The position numbers and the translations under genes were made by a program. From Candidatus Anaerobutyricum stercoripullorum (GTDB lineage Bacteria > Bacillota > Clostridia > Lachnospirales > Lachnospiraceae), in contig DXEQ01000087.1 in assembly GCA_019114885.1 (NCBI GenBank), positions 1 through 10,168 on the forward strand: a DNA stretch of 10,168 nt, in the 5' to 3' direction. The notes under the pieces were generated by a model. The model was not told the origin of the DNA. It searched no databases and worked only from the letters and a program-made list of their open reading frames with translations. Shown here one piece after another: positions 1 to 5,897 of this stretch; position 1 is the stretch's first letter; each line of letters begins with the position of its first letter.

Positions 1-69
1 TCCACGGAAAACCTGCGTCATGCGCAGCAACCTCGCGCTTCATCGCTATCATGTCACACAACATGTTCT

Positions 70-97
70 ATTATACACATATTTCCCAGGAAATCAA
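70..97 (-). promoter_or_regulatory. Predicted sigma-A promoter firing leftwards off the window edge
   Basis: On the minus strand a -35 box TTGATT (92-97) is separated by 16 bp from a perfect -10 box TATAAT (70-75), so a transcript would start near position 63 and run left out of the window. Just downstream lies a small inverted repeat, CATGT (50-54) and ACATG (61-65), that could be an operator. In-frame ATG codons start at 64, 52 and 43 and stay open to the edge, but none has a convincing ribosome binding site. The start codon is therefore probably outside the window and what is seen is 5' leader. The boxes are read directly; activity is inferred. Confidence 0.55.
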
Positions 98-128
98 GCA
101 CTTTTTTCAAAACATTTCAGCCATGCGG

Positions 129-188
129 CAGAAAGGGACAAAAGAGGCGTCGCAAGTTCACTTGCGTAAGCTCTATTGTCCCTTTCTG
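129..188. repeat. 60-nt near-perfect hairpin inside the repeat element
   Basis: CAGAAAGGGACAA (129-141) pairs perfectly with TTGTCCCTTTCTG (176-188). Further in, AGAG (143-146) pairs with CTCT (171-174), and CGCAAG (151-156) pairs with CTTGCG (161-166) around a TTCA tetraloop, with a 4 x 4 internal loop between those two blocks. The transcript of either strand would fold into a long rod. Read on the minus strand, the inner CGCAAG stem is followed within a few bases by CTCTTTTG, so it might weakly terminate transcription arriving from the C39-like peptidase gene. That role is uncertain. Confidence 0.7.
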
Positions 189-232
189 ACATATGGCGCT
201 ATGCCATAATCGAGGAAACAGGTGCGACAGCA

Positions 233-283
233 CCGGGCAAGCTGCGCAGCAGCGGTTTCCGAGATGCATGGCTGAAATGTTTT
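233..283. repeat. Direct repeat, copy 1 (right arm of the palindromic element)
   Basis: This 51-bp segment, from CCGGGCAAGCTGCGCAGC to the terminal GCATGGCTGAAATGTTTT, recurs 70 bp downstream at 303-354. The two copies differ by one C/T substitution (238 versus 308) and one inserted base in the GCAGCGG/GCAGCGCG stretch. Copy 1 is the right end of the complete element. Confidence 0.85.
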
Positions 284-302
284 CTCCGCCTCCAGCCATG
301 TG

Positions 303-354
303 CCGGGTAAGCTGCGCAGCAGCGCGTTTCCGAGATGCATGGCTGAAATGTTTT
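303..354. repeat. Direct repeat, copy 2 (internally deleted second element)
   Basis: This is a 52-bp near-identical copy of 233-283, carrying the same 18-bp right terminus (337-354). It is preceded at 293-300 by CCAGCCATG-like sequence, which matches part of the left terminus (CAGCCATG, 118-125). The second unit can be read as an element that lost nearly all of its left arm and central hairpin. It lies only 23 bp downstream of the 3' end of the C39-like peptidase gene. Two copies with a 19-bp gap do not make a CRISPR array. Confidence 0.8.
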
Positions 355-377
355 TACTTTCACCTTCCGGCGCGCGC

Positions 378-1199
378 TTACTCCTGCGGATTCACCAGCA
401 CATATCCGCCGGAATTGGAGGTGCTCGAGAAGTAGTTTGTCTTCACGGAGGAAGTGCACGGGATCAGGTATTTCACGATCTCTTTTACCGTGGTGAACTT
501 GATCCGCTGCTGTTTGCCGGACCACTCTCTCTGGGAGGAATCCGCCACGATGACTTTTCCGGTATCGGTGAGTCCCAGAAGCACCATGGTGTGCTTGCCG
601 AGGGCCCATCTCGTGGTGGTCTTCCGGCTGAAACGTCCGTTTTTCTGCGTCCGGTTATTGGCTTCGATTACGACCACATTTCCGGTCTTCAGATGCTTTT
701 TGATCTGCTTTTTCGCACTCTTATTGGTAAATGTACGAACGTACCGGGTTTTGATGCCGGCGTAATTCAGCACTCTGGAAAAGCCATACATGGAAATCGG
801 CATCTGCTTCATGATCGTCTTGCTGTAGTTCCGGTTCCAGACCGCCGTGCCGAGCGCCTTTTTCTCGACCTCATCCCGCACCCGCTGCGGCGTGTAATCT
901 TTATATTTCTTTTTGTATCCCGAAAGCACTGTGGTGAGGGAACTCACCGCGCAGCCGTGCAGCTTTAAATATTTGTCTTTCTTCCACGGCTTTTTATGCT
1001 GACCGAAGACGGTAAACGTCCTCGTTCCCTTGTCTGCGTTGACTGTCACTGTAATCTGTCCCACGTTGGATTCTGCCGGCAGGCTGGCCTCCGGCGTGGT
1101 CACTGTCTTTGCCTGCGCTGCCGCCGGCCAGGCCAGGGAAACTGCCAGGGTCAGCGCCAGAAATCTGCCTGTCATTCTTGATATTCTTCCTGTTCTCAT
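378..1199 (-). CDS. Secreted C39-like cysteine peptidase domain protein (273 aa)
   Basis: This is a secreted protein of the Peptidase_C39-like family, papain-fold enzymes expected to cleave peptides outside the cell; the substrate is unknown. The start is ATG at 1199, preceded by AGAAGGA at 6-nt spacing. A longer frame from a TTG at 1259 would run into the upstream terminator and lacks such a site. Residues 1-30 are a signal peptide (basic start, hydrophobic core, AAAQA then KT). Residues 33-65 form a beta-rich pre-domain. The catalytic cysteine is Cys83 in HGCAVSSLTTVLSGY, and the His/Asp partners are His203 (LGKHTMVLLG) and Asp220 (VIVAD). Residues 33-273 match the C-terminal half of the neighbouring 491-aa protein, including the final GGYVLVNPQE, so the two are paralogues. 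This one lacks Ig-like repeats. A terminator separates it from the upstream gene, so it may have a separate or read-through supply of transcript. Confidence 0.9.
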   Translation of the reverse strand: MRTGRISRMTGRFLALTLAVSLAWPAAAQAKTVTTPEASLPAESNVGQITVTVNADKGTRTFTVFGQHKKPWKKDKYLKLHGCAVSSLTTVLSGYKKKYKDYTPQRVRDEVEKKALGTAVWNRNYSKTIMKQMPISMYGFSRVLNYAGIKTRYVRTFTNKSAKKQIKKHLKTGNVVVIEANNRTQKNGRFSRKTTTRWALGKHTMVLLGLTDTGKVIVADSSQREWSGKQQRIKFTTVKEIVKYLIPCTSSVKTNYFSSTSNSGGYVLVNPQE

Positions 1200-1229
1200 C
1201 GCTGTTCCTTCTATATATAATGTCGCTTT

Positions 1230-1283
1230 TGACAAAATGAAGGATTCCGCTGCAAGCAAGAGCCATTGTGTACAGCGGAATCC
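1230..1283 (-). terminator. Intrinsic terminator after the Big_2/C39-like gene
   Basis: GGATTCCGCTG (1242-1252) and CAGCGGAATCC (1273-1283) form a perfect 11-bp stem with a 20-nt loop. On the minus strand the stem is followed by TTCATTTTGTC, a T-rich tract (about 1230-1241). It sits 43 bp past the stop codon of the 491-aa gene and just ahead of the start of the next gene, so it should reduce read-through into 378-1199. The plus-strand side has no T tract, so it looks one-directional. Confidence 0.75.
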
Positions 1284-1325
1284 CGGTTACATTAGTTGCA
1301 TCCCAATAAAAGAAATACTGCGGCA

Positions 1326-2801
1326 TCATCCCTGCGGATTGACCAGAATATAGCCGCCGCTGCTTCCCTTACCACTCCAGTAAACAGAGGTGGATGTGGT
1401 GTTGGTACATGGGAACATGTAGCCGAGCAACTCGTACAGAGGCGCGTATTTGATCCGCTGATTCTTGCCGAAGATGCTGGTGGAACGGTTCACCGTATCC
1501 GCCACGATCACTTCATTGGTATCCGTCATGCCCAGCATGGTCATGCAGTGATAGCTGGACGTCCATTTATTTTTCAGACCACCGAACCGGCTCTCATTAT
1601 CCACAATGAAAATCACCGGATTACCGGTCTTAAGGTGATTCTCGATCTCTGTCAGGGCACTGACGTCGTCAAAGTCTCTCACCAGCTTATAACCCACATG
1701 GTAAGACTCCAGCACCTTTGTGATACCGTAGAGACTGATTGGGTCCGGACGGTCTTTGCTGCTGTCTGTATCCTTCTTGCTGTAGTTTGTGACCCATTCC
1801 GAACCAAACAGGTTGAACTCCACATTTTCCACGATATATCGCGGCAGCTGGGTAAATCCGGCATAGCCGCTCAGCACACAGGCCAGAGAGGAGGCGGAGC
1901 ATCCATGTCCCGGCATATAATGAGGAAGGGACTCGATGATATTTTCCTTCGCATTCTGTTTCCAGATGGTATACGTCTTATTAGTCGGATAACTGTTGAT
2001 CGTCACCGTAACGCTGTCCGCGCTGGTATCTGCCGGCAGGGACGCCTTCTCCGTCACAATGTTATTCGGATTGATCACTTTCAGGCTGTAGCTTAAGGAC
2101 GCCTTGCCCGTCTTGCATCGGATGGTGGTCGTTCCATTCTTTATGGCCTGCACGGTGCCGTCCGGGGCGACTGTGGCCACATCCGACGCCGAAGAACTCC
2201 ACGCGCAGGCGTTGCCGGTGTTTAACACATCCACCTTCCGGGAAGTGCCGATGACCATCTCGCTGGCCGCGTTGCTTAAGCTTGCCACGTAAACCTTACA
2301 TTTGATCTTTCTTCCGCTGGAAGTCTGGCAGATCACCGTCGTCTTGCCGGTCTTCTTGCCCTTCACAACACCTTTGGAAGATACCTTTGCCACCTTTGGA
2401 TCCTTGGAATACCAGCGGACCGCCTTGGCATTCTTGAGCTTAAGCTTGTATTTATCTCCGTGGGCCAGGGTCAGCTTCTGCCTGTTAAATCCCACAACGG
2501 TAACCTTACATTTGTAGACCCGGTTCTTATACTGTGCCTTCACATAGGCGGAACCGCTCTTTAACGCGTAAACCCGGCCCTTCTCATCGACCGAGAGTAC
2601 CTTTTTATTGCTCACAGACCACTGGACCTTCTTATTTTTTGCCTGCTGCAGTTTCAGCTTCTTCATCTTTCCGGCCACCATGGTGATGCTGGACTTACTC
2701 ATCCGCACCGGCTTTCTGGCGGCGCAGCCCACCTGGGCGAACACCACAAAGGCAGCCACAAACACCAGCAGGGCCAGATAATGCTTTCCGAGTTTCTTCA
2801 T
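1326..2801 (-). CDS. Secreted protein with three Big_2 Ig-like repeats and a C39-like peptidase domain (491 aa)
   Basis: The protein carries an N-terminal hydrophobic signal segment (residues 7-27). It then has three consecutive bacterial Ig-like (Big_2) repeats at about 31-103, 105-173 and 175-244, each with the W-S/Y-S ... VATV/VSSKG ... G-x-T/A-x-V/I pattern. A C39-like peptidase module follows at about 249-491. Predicted catalytic residues are Cys301 (HGCSASSLACVLSGY), His418 (SSYHCMTMLG) and Asp435 (EVIVAD). The Ig-like repeats probably hold the peptidase at or away from the cell wall. The signal end (QVGCAARK) has a cysteine but not a standard lipobox, so membrane lipidation is doubtful. 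The ATG at 2801 is preceded by AAAGGGGG at 10-nt spacing. The gene begins 49 bp after the SGNH gene, so it is likely cotranscribed with it, and it ends at the terminator at 1230-1283. Confidence 0.92.
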   Translation of the reverse strand: MKKLGKHYLALLVFVAAFVVFAQVGCAARKPVRMSKSSITMVAGKMKKLKLQQAKNKKVQWSVSNKKVLSVDEKGRVYALKSGSAYVKAQYKNRVYKCKVTVVGFNRQKLTLAHGDKYKLKLKNAKAVRWYSKDPKVAKVSSKGVVKGKKTGKTTVICQTSSGRKIKCKVYVASLSNAASEMVIGTSRKVDVLNTGNACAWSSSASDVATVAPDGTVQAIKNGTTTIRCKTGKASLSYSLKVINPNNIVTEKASLPADTSADSVTVTINSYPTNKTYTIWKQNAKENIIESLPHYMPGHGCSASSLACVLSGYAGFTQLPRYIVENVEFNLFGSEWVTNYSKKDTDSSKDRPDPISLYGITKVLESYHVGYKLVRDFDDVSALTEIENHLKTGNPVIFIVDNESRFGGLKNKWTSSYHCMTMLGMTDTNEVIVADTVNRSTSIFGKNQRIKYAPLYELLGYMFPCTNTTSTSVYWSGKGSSGGYILVNPQG

Positions 2802-2850
2802 GATCAGGAATCCCCCTTTCCTCTTCTACATCTGTTTCTTCTCCAGCGCA

Positions 2851-3678
2851 CTACTCATCCTGCCCGATAAACTGGTTCACATAATTATAAACCATCTTAT
2901 TGACCTTATCAGAATAATGAAGCTGATAACTGGAACTCTCCCGCATATAGCGCACATTGGTCGTCCGGTACTTCAAAGCGTAACGGTACGCGCTCTTTTT
3001 GTGGAGCAGCCCCTGCTTTTTGAAAATATATTTGTAAGTGTCCACGTAAGACACATTGGTAAACGACGACTTGGCGATCAGACTCTTTAACTTCTTGTTG
3101 AACCGGATCACCTTATCATTGGTCACCGAATTACCTCTGTAATACAGCGGACAGTAGACCGGATTCAGGGAAGTGATATAAAAACGGTCCTCCGGATACT
3201 TTTTGATCAGATTCTTCTTATATAACTTCCAGTATTTCTTGGCCAGGACCTCCGGACTTGCCGTCACCTTTTTGCCCTTTACTTTTGTGGAAAACGGATT
3301 GACCTCCGTCTTATAAAGATCGTTCAGGCCGGAAGAAAGTACCACATTCTGACGGCCTTCTTTGCCGACAACTTTTACGGCCTTCGTCATGGCCTTCACA
3401 GCCAGATCGTATCCGCTTCCTCTGGCGGCGTAGCAGTCCCTGTAGGTCAGATACAGGTATCCGCCGGAAACTCTCGCCTTATCCCGGTAAGCCTTCCCGT
3501 TCGGCGCCTTCATATCCAGATCCTGATAAATGAGAACGGTGCGGGAATCTCCCACCCATAAAGAAATGTTATCCTGTGTATCGACATTCTCCGCTGCCTG
3601 CGCCACTGACCCGCTGCCCGCCAGAATGACCGCAGCCATCAGCGTCGCCGCCGCTTTTGCCATTGCATTTTTTTTCAT
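2851..3678 (-). CDS. Secreted SGNH/GDSL hydrolase-like protein (275 aa)
   Basis: SGNH enzymes hydrolyse or transfer ester-linked acyl groups; secreted forms often act on surface glycans or peptidoglycan. Residues 1-29 are a signal peptide (AAVILAGSGSVAQA then AE). Block I is WVGDSRTV with nucleophile Ser45, and block III is SSGLND with Asn119. The C-terminal histidine block is YQLHYSD with His254. The usual Asp three residues before that His is replaced by Tyr251, so the classical Asp-x-x-His pair is missing and a Ser-His dyad or another acid would be needed. The ATG at 3678 has AAAGGA at 6-7 nt. The gene lies 89 bp after an acyltransferase-3 gene. That neighbour suggests it is the detached extracytoplasmic SGNH partner that OatA carries fused at its C-terminus. 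This function is inferred. No clear terminator or promoter was seen in the 89-bp gap. Confidence 0.88.
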   Translation of the reverse strand: MKKNAMAKAAATLMAAVILAGSGSVAQAAENVDTQDNISLWVGDSRTVLIYQDLDMKAPNGKAYRDKARVSGGYLYLTYRDCYAARGSGYDLAVKAMTKAVKVVGKEGRQNVVLSSGLNDLYKTEVNPFSTKVKGKKVTASPEVLAKKYWKLYKKNLIKKYPEDRFYITSLNPVYCPLYYRGNSVTNDKVIRFNKKLKSLIAKSSFTNVSYVDTYKYIFKKQGLLHKKSAYRYALKYRTTNVRYMRESSSYQLHYSDKVNKMVYNYVNQFIGQDE

Positions 3679-3767
3679 AAATAATCCTTTCTGTCACATA
3701 TCATCTGTCATTTTTATTAATCTGTCCGGAAAAACCCGGCGCATCCTTATAAAGTATCGCCGTGTGT

Positions 3768-4754
3768 TCATCGTTCTCCGAACAAAAGCAGCCGGAATAT
3801 CCGGAATCTGCGCAGGATATACTTTGCCGCCAGATACGATGCGCCGACTCCCAGAAGGAAACACATCAGCACAACGAGAATATTCGGCAGATGCAGTATA
3901 TTCCACAAAATCAATCTTGATACTGTCTGTACCGGATCTGATAAAATGTAGATATCCATGCTGCTCTTTCCCAGTGTACCAAAGCCGTCAGGCAGGCTGC
4001 CCGCCGTCTGCAGAATCCACAGGGAAAAGACCATGCACAGAATGCTTCCCGTCACAGAAGTCACAAAACCCGCCGCCGGGAATTCACAGTACAGAGCCAC
4101 ATTACCTGCAAGAAACAGGGCCGCCGCCAGAGCGAGACTCCATCTCTTTGCCATCATCCGCTGAAACTTTTCATAATACTCTCTGATGCAGAGACCCAGA
4201 ACGAAGAAAAAGAAATACTTCGGCGTCCGGATTCCCCAGTCAAAATGAAAAGCTGCCGCGGAAAGTACGGCGGAACCCGCCAGCATCGGTAACAGCACTT
4301 TTCTTCGTACGAGGAACAGTGCGATTACCGATACCCAAAAAAGGGTATACAAAAACCACATGGTGGTATTGGGATTCACCCCGATGATTAGCTTCCAGGC
4401 CGCGGAAAAATCATAAGGATTTCTCGCAAAGCGCGACAGGAAATACTTTAACGGCATATAAAGGACTCCCATCACAAAATACGGGAGCAGAAGACGCAAC
4501 ATACGGCTTCTGATGAACCTTACGTACTCTTCCGTCTTCGTATACGCGAGAATCTTCACGGATACGAAACCGGACAGCACGAAAAACAGCGGCATATGAA
4601 AGCTGTAGATCACCTCGATGAGCACGTTCACCGCCAGATCGGTCACACCGGTCTGTTTCAGGGCATGCCCCAACACGACAAGCAGGATGCCGATGCCTCT
4701 GGCGATGTTGATCTCATTATAGTATTTTCTGTTTTGCTGTGTCAGATTATCCAT
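3768..4754 (-). CDS. Acyltransferase-3 family integral membrane O-acyltransferase (328 aa)
   Basis: Members of this family move acetyl or other short acyl groups across the membrane onto extracellular sugars. Family marks are ARGIGILLVVLGHA with His30 in the first membrane helix and SFHMPLFFVLSGF (50-63) in the second. The basic IRSRMLRLLLPYF stretch follows at 81-93, then TMWFLYTLFW (131-140) and GKSSMDIYIL (262-271) in the last part. About ten hydrophobic helices fill the chain, and there is no SGNH domain at the C-terminus, which ends in a basic tail. In the last motif many relatives have a His (IYLLH), whereas here the sequence reads ILSDP with Asp273. The start ATG at 4754 lies inside the end of the preceding acyltransferase gene. 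The 8-bp overlap ATGGATAA and a purine-rich GAGAGAGGAAAC just before it suggest translational coupling. The substrate is unknown. Confidence 0.93.
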   Translation of the reverse strand: MDNLTQQNRKYYNEINIARGIGILLVVLGHALKQTGVTDLAVNVLIEVIYSFHMPLFFVLSGFVSVKILAYTKTEEYVRFIRSRMLRLLLPYFVMGVLYMPLKYFLSRFARNPYDFSAAWKLIIGVNPNTTMWFLYTLFWVSVIALFLVRRKVLLPMLAGSAVLSAAAFHFDWGIRTPKYFFFFVLGLCIREYYEKFQRMMAKRWSLALAAALFLAGNVALYCEFPAAGFVTSVTGSILCMVFSLWILQTAGSLPDGFGTLGKSSMDIYILSDPVQTVSRLILWNILHLPNILVVLMCFLLGVGASYLAAKYILRRFRIFRLLLFGER

Positions 4755-5871
4755 TGTTTCCTCTCTCCAGTGTCACGGCCCGAAGCCTGTTCTCTGTTTT
4801 TGATACAAATGTATTGTAATGCAGCAGTTTTTTCAGCCACTCGATTCCCACGGAAAGGATAAAGTTATCAAGCAGCAGCACCAGCACGATCAGCCACCAG
4901 AACCGGAAGGAATAGGAGAAATCCTCAAACCATCTGGCCCGGATAAAATTATGCAGCAGAAAAATATTCATGGAATACTTTCCAAAAACAGCCAGCACAT
5001 CCCGAAGAACAGGGATGCCCGCAAGGAAAAGCCACGTAAACAGAATCACCGCCAGCGGAGTGACGCTGTCTGTGATATTGGTGTGGGCTTTTCCGAATTC
5101 TGAACTCTTAAGCCAAACGGTTCCCGCCAGCACGACCGCCAGCACGAGAAACTCCACAATCCTTGTGACCGACAGCCCCGCATGGGGCAGTCTCCACTCG
5201 AAGATCTTCACAAACAGATCTTCCTGCGCGAACCAGACGCCCAGCGCCATGGCCGGAAGGTACCGCACCAGTTCCGACATATCCAGAGATAATGCCATCG
5301 GCAAAAAGAAACTCAGCAAAACCGTCAGAAACGCGCCGCACCGCCGGTATACCAGATAGAGGAGCGGGAGAATCAGAATCTCCACAAAGGCCAGACTCAG
5401 ATACCACCAGGTCCCGATCAGCGTCGGTGTGCCGAACAGATCCGCAAGCCCCAGAAAGTCCAGAATCACATAAAGAATCTTCGAGACTCCCTGTCCGTAC
5501 ACGGAAAAACTGTCCGGGGCCCAGAGAGCACAGCCGAGTACTGCCAGCAAAAAGACCGGCCAGAATCCGGCCAGAATCTTCCACACTCTCCGCGAGGAAG
5601 CCCAGGAAAGATTCTTCCGGTCGTACTGTCCATTATCGTAAAGTCTTTTTAACGCCAGCGTGATTCCGTACGCGGAGAGAAATACAAAAATCCCCACGCA
5701 CACCTTGGACCAGAGTGCCAGTGACACCACAGTCCCCTTTGAAAAAGGTGCGAAAGAGACTCCGTGGGCCTTAAAGCTGACTTCTGTCACATAACAATGA
5801 TGGAAGAGCATTGCGAGAATCGCAACGCCCTTCACGATATTTGTATCCTTTTTAGAAAACTGAATATTCAT
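4747..5871 (-). CDS. Acyltransferase-3 family integral membrane O-acyltransferase (374 aa)
   Basis: This is a second acyltransferase-3 protein, only distantly similar to its overlapping neighbour. It opens with NIVKGVAILAMLFHHC, placing His24/His25 at the family's conserved histidine position, followed by VGIFVFLSAYGITL (59-72), the counterpart of FFxLSGF. Later motifs are GTWWYLSLAFVEILILPLLY (153-172), YLPAMALGVWFAQ (204-216) and GKYSMNIFLLHNFIR (297-311), where the late-helix His307 is retained. About ten membrane helices are expected and there is no extracytoplasmic SGNH domain. I chose the ATG at 5871 because AGGGAAGAGGAG lies directly before it; an in-frame TTG at 5889 is part of that purine run. 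The gene begins 26 bp after the L,D-transpeptidase gene and overlaps the next acyltransferase by 8 bp, so the three are probably one operon. It may share or divide acyl donors with its neighbour. Confidence 0.92.
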   Translation of the reverse strand: MNIQFSKKDTNIVKGVAILAMLFHHCYVTEVSFKAHGVSFAPFSKGTVVSLALWSKVCVGIFVFLSAYGITLALKRLYDNGQYDRKNLSWASSRRVWKILAGFWPVFLLAVLGCALWAPDSFSVYGQGVSKILYVILDFLGLADLFGTPTLIGTWWYLSLAFVEILILPLLYLVYRRCGAFLTVLLSFFLPMALSLDMSELVRYLPAMALGVWFAQEDLFVKIFEWRLPHAGLSVTRIVEFLVLAVVLAGTVWLKSSEFGKAHTNITDSVTPLAVILFTWLFLAGIPVLRDVLAVFGKYSMNIFLLHNFIRARWFEDFSYSFRFWWLIVLVLLLDNFILSVGIEWLKKLLHYNTFVSKTENRLRAVTLERGNNG

Positions 5872-5897
5872 GGTCTCCTCTTCCCTCAAAGAATGAA

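Larger units (their letters stand above)
109..283. repeat. MITE-like palindromic repeat element with 18-bp terminal inverted repeats
   Basis: The segment begins with AAAACATTTCAGCCATGC (109-126) and ends with its exact reverse complement (266-283), giving perfect 18-bp terminal inverted repeats around 139 bp. Inside are a long near-palindrome (129-188), a short perfect hairpin TATGGC/GCCATA (192-197 and 203-208), and the 10-bp palindrome GCTGCGCAGC (241-250). There is no plausible coding sequence and no transposase. The size, terminal repeats and intergenic position fit a non-autonomous miniature element or a bacterial interspersed palindromic repeat. No clear target-site duplication is visible at its ends. 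Mobility and copy number elsewhere cannot be judged from this window. Confidence 0.7.

Noticed and set aside
1..50. Possible lysine-type riboswitch start (GAGGTTGC on the minus strand)
   Set aside because: Only about 60 nt of the leader is in the window and the short match is too common; the structure cannot be judged.
233..354. Possible CRISPR repeats
   Set aside because: There are only two copies of about 51 bp with a 19-bp gap that itself resembles the repeat's other arm, and there are no cas genes.
300..968. Long plus-strand open frame opposite the small C39-like peptidase gene
   Set aside because: It is antisense to a gene with a signal peptide and catalytic motifs, has no ribosome binding site, and its protein has no recognisable pattern.
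1200..1235. Promoter for the small C39-like gene (TATATA near 1215)
   Set aside because: The AT-rich box would start transcription inside the ribosome binding site, and no -35 box fits at good spacing.
1296..2096. Plus-strand 266-codon open frame opposite the Big_2/C39-like gene
   Set aside because: It is a shadow of the opposite strand. It has no start signal, and its His/Arg-rich composition is typical of antisense reading.
2720..2740. Lipoprotein signal in the Big_2/C39-like protein
   Set aside because: A cysteine follows the hydrophobic segment, but the preceding residues are Gln-Val-Gly, not the usual Leu/Val/Ile-Ala/Ser-Gly/Ala, so an ordinary signal peptide is as likely.
378..2801. 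Bacteriocin-processing C39 peptidase system
   Set aside because: These proteins have signal peptides, no ABC transporter parts, and no double-glycine leader peptide gene is visible nearby, so the ABC-transporter C39 role does not fit.
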